A DNA stretch of 64,000 nucleotides from Bipolaris cookei (GCA_002286855.1 NRSV01000074.1:898-64897), one strand, 5' to 3'. Counted from the stretch's first letter, positions 1 to 11,108 are shown. Translations and numbers: made by a program. The notes: generated from the letters alone by a model not told the origin.

Positions 1-97
1 TACTAGAAGAGAGGTATCTAGTGCCTTCTATCAGCTAAAGCTAGGGCACTGCTATCTGAGAAGCTTCCTATTTAATCGAGGGAAAGTAGACTCTAAC

Positions 98-320
98 TGT
101 CACGGTAACCACCGGGTTGCCATAACACCTGGATTCTGCTGCTGATTGGCTGAGTGCTACCGAGGTACTACACGTACGCTAGCCACCCATGATATATTCT
201 GTTGACGAATTTCTGTTCTGATTCCTTACGCAACGTCTTGAGTCTTCACAGATAGTGTACGTAGCAATTCACCAACGCTTCCCAAAGCTTTTGGATTCGT
301 GCTCCTAGCATCTTGTGACA
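98..320. mobile_element. Solo LTR, 223 bp, copy A
   Basis: The segment begins TGTCACGG and ends TTGTGACA, so it has TG..CA retroviral-type ends inside a 6-bp inverted repeat. It is flanked by a perfect 5-bp target duplication, CTAAC, at 93-97 and 321-325. Removing the element and one CTAAC makes the LINE ORF2 frame continuous across the site. It is identical over all 223 bp to the reverse complement of 2575-2797. A small MITE is a weaker alternative; the 5-bp duplication and TG..CA ends favour a solo LTR. Confidence 0.85.
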
Positions 321-770
321 CTAACGTATGCCCATGCAACTATAGAGCTACTCAAGACGTTAGGCATATTCTACTTAGCTGTGCGCTATATAGAAAAGCT
401 AGAGAGAAGATGCAAGAAACAAGCAAGGATCCACTATCACTAGTCTTCTTACTAGAAACTAGTATAGGCATACAGGCGACTATTAGGTTTATTGAGGAGA
501 CAAAAGCTGGGACACAAGCCTGGTATAAAGGAAACACCGAAAACTAGGGAGCTACTAGTACTAGTACCCTGCCCTATATCTACCTACCTTACCCTATCTA
601 CTACCCGCAAGACCCCCTACTACTTTCCGATACACTAGGCTAAGAGCCTCACCTTTATTTAGATAACCCCCTCCCCTATCTACACTAAATTGATAGAAAC
701 ACGTAGATACTTGTGGAACTTGGGTCTGCACGTCTTATATAGCCCTAGGGCTGAAAAAGGACGTTAAATC

Positions 771-788
771 AAAATAATAATAATAATA
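771..788 (+). repeat. (AAT)n LINE 3' tail
   Basis: A short AAT microsatellite ends the LINE 3' UTR and marks the junction with the minus-strand Copia sequence. Confidence 0.7.
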
Positions 789-1853
789 GGCTGCCCTGAC
801 CTAGATGGGCGAGGCGCTTGTGCCACGGTTCTAGTCAATCCTGGTTCAGCGAGTACGCTGCGAGTCCTATTGGGTTGCGCCACAATGGTAGAAGGCATAG
901 GTCGTTAACGCTGTCGAAGCGCAACGTGAGACCTTCAGGGGTAGATAGAGTCATCGAGTAGTCCACGATTTGAAAGATGCCACCGCGTCGCCGGAGTTGT
1001 GAGTTGGAGATCAAGTTGCATCCAGCATTTGGGTCGTATATCACGTTGCTGAGCCTCATTTGCTTTTTCTATCCTTCAACGCAAAGGCTGAGGATAGCGG
1101 TTCCCGTTTTCGACGCTGTGTGGTTCGTTCCCCTGTACCCCATTATAGGCGGACCATTCCAAGGCTTTAGAGAACTGGGCAAGAAGACGCTCCGATCGCA
1201 AGAGGAGTGTCGGGTGCAAGCAGTATCTAGTAGCCAGTTTTGTAAAAGGAAAGAGCGGCTCTGTTGTTGGCCAATTTTAGCCATAAACGCGAAGCCATTC
1301 GCAGCATCAAATTCTGGCAGGGCTTGTTGATACGCCAAATTGGCCATTCCTTGTAGTTCATCGGTTTTATCCGTGAGCTTCGCTTTCCTTTCTAAATACT
1401 TCTTACCCCTCTCGGCTTTCTCCCATCGCTCCTTTAGGTGTGGATGTTTTCGAAAGTATGTGCTTTCGTGGTGGGCTCGATGCCCGCAGAAGCTGCACGG
1501 CCCTCGTAGCCTCGATGTTACCCTCGCGACTAGGCTTACTTCTCTTTGTCCGGTGGCTTTTAGCCCTTGTTCGAAGCGCTCTGCTGCCATAACGGCTTCG
1601 TCAAAGGTAACAGCCTTTGAAGTAACAATTCCCTGGTCGTCGTGCTAGTTGATCAGGCTATGGGTTTGATGGGATGTAGCTAGGAAGGTATGGTAGTCGC
1701 TAGTCAAGCCACTAAGGAACTTGTCGACAAAAAATGGTTGGGAGATTTTGCAGTCGGTGTCGAGGGCTTCAAGGTCTGCTTTTGCAGCGCGGAGGCGTTC
1801 AGCATACTCGGAGATGCTTTGGTTGCACAATTCTAGGGTCAGCTGTTTATAAG

Positions 1854-2309
1854 TGTTACAGAGATAACAAGAAAGGGGCTCTCCTTGACGCGGGACAAGA
1901 GGAACGAGAGAGCACGAGTGGTTATGGTGCCACAAAGCTCCGCGTCAGAAGGTAACGGATCACCGCGGGGCTCGAGGTCACGTGATGTGCCATCTGGTCC
2001 ATCTCGTCTTGGCGAGATGTCCGAGATGGCAGGACGAAAGCAATGAGGATATAAGGATGGATGGATTTCATTATTTACTCTCGTTGTGGTCAACTCAAAT
2101 TGTACTTTCCTACTAGTTACTTTACTTAACAAGATTGTTACTCGTTAGTCTATAGCAATATAGATTAGTGTTTGTCAAAACCCCCGGTTACATCCATAAC
2201 TCTTTTCCACTACGAATCGCCAGACAACCTCACGGAACACTAGCGTAAAGCTCACCGGCCTTGGTGTGGGACCCGGCAAGAGAAGTATAGATCCAGACCC
2301 CGTGTAACA
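1854..2309. mobile_element. Solo LTR, 456 bp
   Basis: The ends are TGTTACAG and CGTGTAACA (7-bp terminal inverted repeat, TG..CA). A perfect 5-bp duplication ATAAG lies at 1849-1853 and 2310-2314. It sits inside the Copia gag, and the gag frame (LHQTY then KQLTLE) becomes continuous once the element and one ATAAG are removed. About 105 bp of its distal end recur at 14204-14309. Confidence 0.85.
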
Positions 2310-2574
2310 ATAAGTTTGGTGGAGGTTTTGGAAAACAGCGCTCCCTGTTGGTCGATAGCGTGCCTTCAGCTTGCTAAAGGCGTCTGCAACCGTCTTTTCT
2401 CCTTCTATGGTGGCTTTTGCGTTGGTGCCGCAACGGCTCTTGATTGCCCAGAGTGCTTTGTCCTGGTTTTGTTCCCAGACCTCCTGGCGTGCGAGTTTCT
2501 CCCTTGGTTCTTCGTCGGGGTAGGTGCGGGGGCCTTTGGCATCTAGACCCTTTTCCAAGTACCTCCCGTACCCT

Positions 2575-2797
2575 TGTCACAAGATGCTAGGAGCACGAAT
2601 CCAAAAGCTTTGGGAAGCGTTGGTGAATTGCTACGTACACTATCTGTGAAGACTCAAGACGTTGCGTAAGGAATCAGAACAGAAATTCGTCAACAGAATA
2701 TATCATGGGTGGCTAGCGTACGTGTAGTACCTCGGTAGCACTCAGCCAATCAGCAGCAGAATCCAGGTGTTATGGCAACCCGGTGGTTACCGTGACA
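2575..2797. mobile_element. Solo LTR, 223 bp, copy B
   Basis: This is the exact reverse complement of copy A at 98-320. It is flanked by a perfect 5-bp duplication ACCCT (2570-2574 and 2798-2802). It splits the 5' part of the Copia gag, whose frame (FLGFSG then YGRYLEKG) is restored by precise removal. Confidence 0.88.
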
Positions 2798-2909
2798 ACC
2801 CTGAAAAACCTAGGAACTCGGTGATCTGCCTTTCCCATCGGATCCAGTCGTTTGGACCTTCGAGGGCTTCAATACTCTGGAGCCCAGTGCTAGAGAGCGT
2901 CTTGTCCAT

Positions 2910-3240
2910 GTTGGCGTTTTACAAGTGGTGAAGGAATCTACTCAACAGCTCGTTTTTGCTTTGTCCGCTGAATCGTTGCTTTCTTTGTCCTGGTCGGAAA
3001 GTTTTGTAGGAAGCTTGTTTGTTGTTGAGTTGTTAGATTGTTATGTGTTATCAAGGACGGTGAATTGATTGTGTAAAATGAATTATATTGATGTGTCCTG
3101 TTGTGATTGTTCTCTGCCATTACTTGTGTGCAGTGTCTTGCTATTACCTCGGTAGGTGCTTGTTTCATGTAGGTATCAATATACATCGGCTGAGATTCAT
3201 GCCAATGTATCTTGGCATAGCATCGGCTGGGTTCCGCGGC
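2910..3240 (-). mobile_element. Copia leader and 5' LTR remnant
   Basis: Upstream of the gag start at 2909 lies about 250 bp of leader. Then comes LTR-like sequence from about 3166 (TGTAGGTATCAATATACATC on the plus strand) to about 3240. It matches, in inverse orientation, the Copia LTR end at 25417-25540, including the CATCGGCTG and TGGCATAG motifs, and the adjoining leader (TGAAACAAGCACCT against TGTAACAAGCCCCT) also matches. The LTR is cut at 3240, where the next element's gag begins. Confidence 0.55.
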
Positions 3241-4098
3241 TTAGGTTGCTGTTATCTGGCACATGTCTTCAAGGGAAATCGCTGTGAAAGTGCCGTTGTT
3301 CGATTTCGCTGGTGGTTCATAGATTTGTGCATTTTCAGCAGTCCGGTTATTGTAACGGCGGGTTGTTTTTGTCCATTGGCTGAACGACTCCATGTCATTG
3401 CTGAGATCTACACACTTCCGAGCGAACCCTGCGTATGTGCTTGTTTCAGTTCCCGATGTGCCGACAAGCCTATCCTCTATCTTACTACTCAATGCATTCC
3501 GTAAGCAAGATATCCTCGCATGCTCAGACCAGCTTTCTGCGTCAGCGTTGACCTTCTCTTTCTCGAACCGTAGGTAGAAGGAAATGAACGTCTCATCGTC
3601 CTTCTAACGTATTGAGTAAAGGTTCTGAATGGCTTTCTCATTCCGGTTTCGTTCGCCATATAAGAGTTCAAGGCGTTCAAGCAGCTTGAAAGGGTTTGGC
3701 GACTCTTCTTTAATCTGCATCTCGTAGTATGTGGTAACGTTTGTTTTCGCTGCCCCATCAAGGCGCATGTAGATGTAGCATAGCTGAGCTTTTAGGCTAC
3801 CAACAGCGTGCGCGTCTTCTTCAATCTTACCCTCCATCTCTAACTTCCATCCTCGCCATTGTGATTTGTTTCCACCAAACGTAGGCGGGTGGGGTAAGCT
3901 GTGCCGCGGCTTTGAGGCTACAGGCACAGATACGTTCGGAGTTTCGGAGGTTGGCGTTGGATCAGTGGTGGCGTACAATGGTGCTCCCAACCTCTCTATC
4001 CTGGTGCTCATGTCTTCAAGTCTCTGTATCAGCTGCTGCAGTAGCAGCTGGTTCGAATCGTCCGTCGTCATGGTGGTGTTCACGGAGGAGCTCGTCAT
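3241..4098 (-). pseudogene. LTR-retrotransposon Gag remnant
   Basis: A minus-strand Gag-like ORF starts at 4098 (MTSSSVNTTMTTDDSNQ) with a glutamine-rich coiled start. A retrotransposon Gag core follows (PPTFGGNKSQWRGWKLEMEG, LLERLELLYGERNRNEKA). The frame meets a TAG near 3604 but the same frame continues (DETFISFYLRFEKEK, then IEDRLVGTSGTE) to a stop near 3241. It lies just inside the 188-bp LTR at 4154-4341, which could be its 5' LTR. No protease or polymerase follows. Whether the family is Gypsy or Copia is not settled by Gag alone. Confidence 0.6.
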
Positions 4099-4153
4099 AA
4101 CGGTGTTTTGGGTTGCTGCGATAATCTACGTGTTCTTCGTGATCTTGACTGTA

Positions 4154-4341
4154 TGTGAACGGTCTGTAGGAACTGTATTCCAGCTACCTAGTCCAGATGC
4201 TATTTACAGTCAAGATGAAGAAAGAAGGTAAGACGCGAGCGGGGAGCCTATTTTGTTTGGGTTGGCGCACGGCCCTTACCTTGCCAGGGACGCGACTAGG
4301 CCAGCAGCCTAGTCATGTGACTCAAGGCTCAGCCCGTTACA
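4154..4341 (-). mobile_element. LTR, 188 bp, between two element bodies
   Basis: On the minus strand the LTR runs from TGTAACGGGCTGAG to CCGTTCACA. It differs at only three positions from the solo LTR at 25015-25202. One side carries a purine-rich stretch with a run of G (polypurine-tract-like) just after Copia pol; the other side leads into a different gag after 55 bp. Flanks are CTGTA and CTGAC, so no target duplication is seen. It could be the 3' LTR of the Copia at 4432-7872, the 5' LTR of the gag at 3241-4098, or one LTR shared after recombination. Confidence 0.75.
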
Positions 4342-4431
4342 CTGACACACCCCCTGAGGTATCCATGTTTGATGGAAACCTCAATAACGAAACAGCATAA
4401 TTGCGACAATGCAAAACATGTGCACACACAG

Positions 4432-7400
4432 CTAGCTAGGCCTGCTCAGAGGCATAGGACAAGGAGTGTCCTTAAGAATGAGGTAACGAATGTCCTTCAG
4501 GCCAAGCTGTCTCACGAAGTTCTCATGTTTCTGACGAGGAAGCAGCTTTGTAAAGCCATTAGCAGGTATCTCAGCGGTGGGCTTCCACTCGACAGTAATT
4601 CTTCCAGATTCCACCTCTTGACGAAGCCACATTTGATGAATATCGACATAGCGAAGCTTTGTCTGGATGCGATCAGTGTCGCCTTGAACGAGACGTACAG
4701 TCTGAGCATTGTCACACCAAAGAGCTTTCTTGGTATGAAGCGTAAAGCCAATATGGCGACAGAAGCGATTCCAGTATTGCGACTCGACACCTGCAGCTGA
4801 GAGAGCGTAGAGCTCTGCTTCGGTAGTAGATCGTGTGACTGAACGTAGCACGGTGGCTTTCCAGTCAATAGGCATGCCATAGAGCATGAAGATGTATCCT
4901 GCATATAATCGACGATTCTCTACATCATCTCCAGATGATGCTTCTGCAGCACCAAAGAAGGTAGGAAAAGAAGTAGTCGCGTTGACTTTGGTCGCATAGG
5001 TCTGCGATAGATCACCCCCTCGAGCAGTAATTGCTAGGTACCTAGTACCATACAGGTATCGCCATACGTGCTTGACCTTAAGAAGGTGAGCTAGTTCTGG
5101 GTTAGTTAAGAACCTTGCAAGGACTGAATGAGCGTGTGCAACGTCAGGTCGTGTATAGCCCATAAGCGAGGAGCTTCTTTTAGACCGTAGAGGGCGCGCA
5201 GCAGATGAAGATTCTGACCGTACTCTTCCTGGAAACCATCTGGCGTTCTCACATACAGGGTGCGATCAAGCATAGCGTTGAGGAACGCGTTTGGCACATC
5301 GTACTGAACTGCCTCAAGATTGAAAGCGCAGGCAAGGGCCATGAGCGCTCTGAAGAGCCGTGTTGCAAGAGTTGCCGCGTAAATATAGCCATATTGCTCT
5401 TCCAGGTCTCCTCGGACGACGATACGGGCCTTGTATTTTTGAAGATACCCATCCTCATCAAACTTGTAGGTGAATACCCACATTAGAGGTACCGCATCAA
5501 CATGTTTGTATGTAATGTCTGGTTTAGCAAAGGTCCCCTTGCTCCAGCAGTTACGTAACTCAGTTTGGGCAGCATCTTCAAACTACTTGCCATGCGCATG
5601 GCGCTTCAGCTCTTTCCAGTGACGTGGTGGGGGAGGTAGATCGTCGCGGTGAGTGCGAGTTGGATCTCGCTTGGTCTTGTATTGTGAGGCGGCAGAAATA
5701 GCCTCATTTGCTTGCGCAATAGTAGTAGCAAATGCGAAGTACCTGGATATGTCAGGCGCTGCTTCTACAAAGTGCGCTTGGCCACGACGTTTACCAGCGA
5801 CGATATTCTCTTGTGAAATGTTAGGATCTCGGCGCTGTGGTGCGTTGTTATGACGTCGATCTGGGATATATGGCTGATTTATGTGTTGCTCATGCGTTGG
5901 TGTAGCCACTCCGACCGTATCGTCATTATCATCGTTATTATAGAAATTTCCGTCGAAGTTCCACCACCCAGGTGTTATATGCATAGTAGAAAACTCCTGC
6001 AATAGCTGTCGTTCTACTGGATCAGGAGATGAGCTTTGACTGCCTCTGTCATTAGGAGGAGTGCTGCGAGGACTAGATGTATAGCGAGCCGTATCGCGAT
6101 AATCTAACGTAGTAGAGGGAGATGGCAGTTGATAAACTTTTTTTGTGCAGATGCAGGCAGGGCAGTTGTCTCTTGCCTCTATTGTAGTGCTGCTGGTTGG
6201 GAAACGACGGTAGTATCGCCGTCGTTTTCCTCCTCTGCAATATGGACAGCCTCAATCATATGAGATGTCACATGTGATGTAGACTGCTTATCCTTGTACA
6301 GCTCGTCAATGAAGCGTACGTCACGTACTCGGATAACCCGATTTGCGTCATGTAGCCATACCCGAAAGATGTTTGAGGCGTCATAGCCAAGAAGAAAGCC
6401 CTCAGGTATGGTCTGCAAGTTTATCTCCTCTAGGCAGGTGCTTGTTCAGCACGAATCCACAACTTCCAATGACGCGAAGTCGAGAGAGGTCTGGACGGAT
6501 GCCAGTCACCATTTCTTGCGGTGTTCGCCAGTCAATAGACTTCGTAGGTGTGATGTTGAGGAGTCTAGCTGCTGTGCAGACTAGCTCGTTGGCCAAGGTC
6601 TTTGGTAGACCTGCATGAATTTGAAGGACTCGAGCGACAGTCACGATGATCGCTCCAGCGCGTTCGGCACCCCCTAGCTGTGCAGGCGTGTCAGGCGATC
6701 TGACCTCGACTTTGATCATTGCCTTTGGGAGATGCAATCTGCGCCATGTGAAATGCAGTGTTTGCATAGTAATCTCTGCTAGCGCTCTCGTCGTCGATCC
6801 GATCAGCATATGTATGACGCTCCTGAGATTGGTGTCCTGTCGATCCTTCAGCTTGAATCTTAGCATCGGCAGAAACCTTCGAAAAATTGAAAGTCCATGG
6901 AATATTGTTATCCTTGTAGAGCTTCTTTGTCCTCTTCAAGAACTCAGTATCCTTAAAAGCATTTTGGATTTGTTGTAGAGCTCTTTGGCTAGGCTTGTAG
7001 TTGTTAGGATGACCCTTAGCCTTTGGATTCAGCGTGTAGTCGTTCAAGACATTGTGAGAGAGGCCACATGGACATTTTGGACGGTTGTTTGACTTTGATT
7101 TTGGCTTAGCGATAGCCAGAGTAGCCTTCTGAGTAGCCTGAGTATCTTCCTGGGCTGCGAAGCTACCGAGTGTCTGTGTACGGAGCCTTTTCGTTGAGAT
7201 CCACCGACGATATAGGTTGATCAAATTTTCGAGTGTAGGAAGCGCTTTATCATCCTCCTCGCAGTCAATCATAAGAGCAAAATGCTGACTAAACCATTCC
7301 GCATCTCCGTGCGTTTGGACTGCTTTGATGAAGGCCCACTGTGGACGGGTACCTTTCATTTCCGCCATGTCCTCTGCCTCGCAGAGTGACGTAATGCGCG

Positions 7401-7872
7401 AGTATTCGTTCAGCCACGTGTCCACATCCTGACTTCTTCGCTTTTGCTGTATGTCATTGTACAGTGTGGACAGCTCAAGAATCTGTTGCTGGCTGGTGAT
7501 GCCAAAGTGATCCTGCAGGGTCTTGAGGCGTAGATTTACGTTTAAGTTTACTTCTGAGATGAGATGCAGCTTCGAGCGAGCTACAGTTCTCATGGTCTCA
7601 AGGTTAACTTCGCCAATGGCCTTGAGTGTCCCCCTTTGGGCATTTGTCTTGAACTCCCACTTCCTCTACTGGCTTTCTGAATCATCATCTGATGGTTCGG
7701 TGTCGATAGTTGGAGGTTGTTTCGTGGTAGAGGGGTTGCAGTATCCCCACACGCCCTTGACGGTGGCAAACTGATTCTTCATCGAGTACCAGAGCTTCCA
7801 GTTGCTCTGTTTCTCGAGGATGATCGAAGCACGAGTGACGACTTGGTCGTCAAGCATGCCAGTGGATGCCAT
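4432..7872 (-). pseudogene. Copia retrotransposon 1, decayed and internally deleted
   Basis: Minus-strand blocks in Copia order are visible. Gag starts at 7872 (MASTGMLDDQVV) with a GVWGYCNP motif, followed by 7593-6691 with a CPCGLSHN knuckle remnant. The integrase 3' part is at 6866-6402 (SPDTPAQLGGAERAG, with the integrase glutamate). A linker lies at 6002-5583. Reverse transcriptase is at 5483-5106 (YDVPNAFLNA, LYGLKEAP) and RNase H at 5163-4432 (STTEAELYALSAAG, ending PANGFTKLLPRQKHENF). Protease and the N-terminal integrase are missing: Gag and integrase frames overlap at 6691-6866. The RT catalytic YVDD segment between LYGLKEAP and the RNase H is also deleted. No 5' LTR was found; a possible 3' LTR is at 4154-4341. 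Confidence 0.85.
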
Positions 7873-7983
7873 GACGGCGTAAGAGCTGCCTTAGTGTTCG
7901 GCAGAGTAAACGTGAGGCGTGACCTCAAAGAGTAGCGTATTGCAGACGCAGTGAGCATAAAACGCAATGTACGATCCACTTAC

Positions 7984-10916
7984 TTAGTCAACGTATACAA
8001 CAACGTGAAGTGTGATCAAAAGAGTGAACAATCTTATTTCAGTATCGCAGCATGGTGCCAGGATACCGGGCTCACATCTGACACTTTCATCCTCTTCCTC
8101 TGAAGATTCTCCTGGGTCCTGCAGCGGCGGCATGTGAATAGTGTTTATGATCTCTATCACCTCTTCGCCTTGTAACAGAGGGTCTTGATTGTCATATACT
8201 TGATAGAACATGTCTTCTCTGAATGTCACATCACGTGTCCGAATAACTTTACCCTGGTGCGCTCTACTCCTTGCTTTTGGTATCCAGATCCTGTAGATAT
8301 TTGAAGCATCATACCCAACGAGGTATCCTATGAGGGCGCAAGGAGTAAGCTTGTCACCTCGTGGTATTTGTGTTCGCAGCGCATATGCTCGGCAGCCATA
8401 GATTTTGAGATGAGATATTGAGGGCTTTTTGTAGTATGCCATCTCAAATGGAGTTTTCCAGCTGAGAGATCGCGTAGGGGTGCGATTGAGAAGATAGCCT
8501 GCAGTGACATATGTCTCTGGAGCAAGATGAAGTGGTAAGTTTGAAGTGCTTAGCATGGATCTTGAGCAGTCAATCAGAGTCTTTCCTGATCTTTCTGCAG
8601 AACCGTTCTGCTCTTTTGTATGCGGAGCTCTGATTTGGAATCTGATTCCTTTCTGCTCACAATATGCACGCGCTGAGTTATCTGTTAATCCATAATCTTG
8701 TTCGTCGTCCGTGTTGGATGATGGATACATTGGCTAACTATGATAGTGAGGGAGAAGGAGTATATATAGCTGAAATATTTGGTGGCTGGGCACAGCCACC
8801 CATGAAGGTCGCCCTGCACGATCTTCGCCCCCATTGTTCTCTAAGGGTCCGCTATTATGAATGTGACAGTAGTATTGAACTCTCGTTTGATCGTACGATC
8901 TAGGCGGGCGATCACTCCAAGCAGAGTTTCCTTATCGCGTTTTGGAATTGAGTATACGAAATTGAACTTCGTGTATAGGTCAAAGGCATGAAATATATAT
9001 CGATGACCATTGTAGCTTATGACGTCAAGCTTGATGATATCGATTGCAACTGTTTCAAATGGATGAGATGCGCCAATTTCATGTCCCATATGACGAGAGA
9101 TGATCTGATGGGCCTTGTTCTGTGAACATTCTTTGCAGTCGATTGTACGTGGTGCGGAGCCTGGAGGTGATTGTTGGATCCCCCGAACGTTTTCTGCTAG
9201 GTGATCGATAGCGTCACTGCCTGCATGTGCCATCAGGATATGAAGCTGAGGGTTGGTAAGTACTCGAGGCTTGAGTGGTTGAGCGGAGTACTGTGGCCTG
9301 CGTTGATTGGCTGCAGAAGCTGCAGGTTGAGCTAATTGGATTGGTGGAGGTTGGGTGCGGTGCACGACTAGCCAATGGCCTCCTAGCTGGGTAAGGCTCG
9401 TTACATCCTTACAGGAGTTCTTGACAGCTTTGTATAGAACATTTCATCCTGGGTCAAAATGAATATTTGATGAGGAGAGACCTGTTAGCGAGACTAGGCT
9501 AGTGAAGAAGGATTGAATTAGAGCCACGCGCTTTAGTGTCGTTGTCTTGATGCCATTTGGTGTCGATAGAGGTAGCTTGACTTCACCCCATGCTTCGGTT
9601 TTCGTCTCAGTTCCTCCTGCGAGGATGATGTCATCATCAGCTATTGGGGCTTTTCAATTAAACTCGGCAGGGTTGTTGCAGATATGAATATCAGTGGCTG
9701 GATCTAACGTCCATGAGTGGACGAGTGGATATTGTTGAGACGCTCTCTAGTTGTTGGACGCGGAAGAAAAGATGGCATATGCTTCGTGCGGGGTATCACC
9801 AGCTAGTGGGTCTCCTGCGTCAATTTCTATCGAATCAGAGCCTGACGCTTTGCTATGCTTGCTGCCATCCCTGGTCTTATGCTTCTTAAAGCGTCGATTC
9901 TTTTCCCGAATCTTGTTTAGTATCCCACGACTGTCGTTAGCCTTGAAATCAGCAATCTTCTTGGCTTTTTCAGGGTCTCGGGCGAATCCTCGTTGCTGAA
10001 GTGTTGTATCGATGTACGGGCATTGACCCCAGAAATGACTGTCGCCACAGAGGCAGGGCTTTGTTGGCTTGTTTGCGTCGTTCCTTGATCGTTTCTTGTT
10101 GTTGTATGGAGAAGGCTGGTCATTTATTGTCGCTCCAAAAGCACCTCCATGAATATTTGCCTTTCCTGAATATGTGGTACGATGATAGCGCAGGTATTCG
10201 GCAAGAACGATAGAGAGTTGAGATTGATGAGGTATTGGTTTACTGCGATCTGAGTTCCAAATTTCCTCGGCTTTGAAAATATCGAGTGAGACGCTGGCAG
10301 CGTATGCAGCGTCAACTTGCTTGATAGCTCGGATAAGATCCTTGTGTGATCGGAATCCGTGTACCTCAGGTAGATCGAGTTGTTTTGCTCTGCTGTATGC
10401 TCTGAGGAACTCGTTACACCAGTCTTCAATGTTCGATCGTCGAGCATGTATGATCTTTGCTGCTTTATAGTCTTTCTGTACTCGATACTCCATGTCAGAA
10501 GTAGTAGGCGAAAAGAGATCTTGTAGCGTCTTGATTTGATCGTCGACTGTTGCTTTGTCTTTGATATGATACAGTAGTTCCTGTTGTATTGTCTTATTAA
10601 TGTGTGCTTCAACTTGTCCTAACTTATCTCGAAGACGCCTGTATTTTTTGATCTCCTTGTAATAGCTACTGCGATCTTGGTTATATTGCAGTAAGTCTTG
10701 TTGAGATGGTAAAGTTTTAGGTGATCCTTCGTCATTGATGATAGGCGCTGGCCTGGTAGGTTGAACAGGTTTTTGTAAAGGATTGGGTGGTTGATTAGGA
10801 TCAATGTATTCCCAAACGTCTCCTGCTTCGGCAATGCGTCTAACAATAAAGATCCAAAGCTCCCAATTGCTTTGTCCTTAGAGGACAATGTCTGAACGAA
10901 CTTTGTGCATCGGCAT
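7984..10916 (-). pseudogene. Copia retrotransposon 2, gag to integrase
   Basis: Gag begins at 10916 (MPMHKVRSDIVL), meets a stop after 12 codons, then continues in frame (GQSNWELW, GDVWEYIDPN) and on through 10493-9747, which has a C-x-C knuckle (CLCGDSHFWGQC). A protease-like motif (SWTLDPATDIHICN) lies near 9720. Integrase follows in two pieces: 9365-8841, with its catalytic aspartates in VAIDIIKLD and FIIADP, and 8730-7984, with the glutamate in HTKEQNGSAERSG and the downstream KIYGCRAYALR and GYDASNIYRIW motifs. About 110 bp of unrelated sequence with a hairpin splits the integrase. RT and RNase H are absent, replaced by the start of Copia 1. Confidence 0.85.
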
Positions 10917-10981
10917 TGCAGGATAGGTAGATAGATAGTCAATTGATTGAAGAAATGTGCGGATTAGGCGGGGCTCATAAC

Positions 10982-11108
10982 TGTAAGCAGTTGAGTGTGT
11001 GTGAAGTATTGTGTATTCTGATGTGTATGATGATAGGAGCAAGTTTGAATACAGCGTTATTAGTCAGTGAGTAACCACGTGACTATACATGGTACTTCTG
11101 GGCTTACA
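10982..11108 (-). mobile_element. 5' LTR of Copia 2, 127 bp
   Basis: The unit is bounded by TGTAAGC and GCTTACA inverted ends and sits 65 bp upstream of the Copia 2 gag start. It matches the reverse complement of 28066-28190 over its whole length. No 3' partner is present, so the target duplication cannot be tested. Confidence 0.75.

Larger units (their letters stand above)
1..788 (+). mobile_element. 3' end of a LINE retrotransposon (interrupted by a solo LTR)
   Basis: This is the last part of a non-LTR retrotransposon ORF2 plus its 3' UTR. Reading from about base 25 and skipping the LTR at 98-320, one open frame runs into the C-terminal cysteine/histidine motif typical of Tad/I-like LINE ORF2 proteins (CPCNYRATQDVRHILLSC) and stops near 547. 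About 220 bp of non-coding sequence follow, ending in an (AAT)n tail at 771-788, as expected for target-primed insertion. The upstream part lies outside the window. The tail directly abuts the Copia sequence at 789, so this LINE probably inserted into, or truncated, that Copia. The LINE class is clear from the motif and tail; the family name is not determined. Confidence 0.75.
789..2909 (-). pseudogene. Copia-type gag-protease remnant carrying two nested LTRs
   Basis: On the minus strand a Gag polyprotein starts at the ATG at 2909-2907 (MDKTLSSTGLQS). It continues through a UBN2/Gag region, a C-x2-C-x4-H zinc-knuckle remnant, a protease-like motif (LLDTACTRHSSC), a GAG-pre-integrase motif (DPNAGCNLISNSQLRRRG near 1030-980) and a WHKRLAHLG-type motif near 790-815. 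The two LTR inserts at 2575-2797 and 1854-2309 break it; the frame resumes correctly across both target duplications. There is also an in-frame TAG at 1645-1647. Integrase, reverse transcriptase and RNase H are missing, cut off where the LINE tail begins. This is a dead element. Confidence 0.8.

Noticed and set aside
1854..2192. Shorter LTR ending at GGTTACA (2192)
   Set aside because: No target duplication there; the ATAAG duplication and the gag frame place the end at 2309.
98..2797. One large inverted-repeat transposon of 2.7 kb
   Set aside because: Each arm has its own different 5-bp target duplication, so they are two separate insertions.
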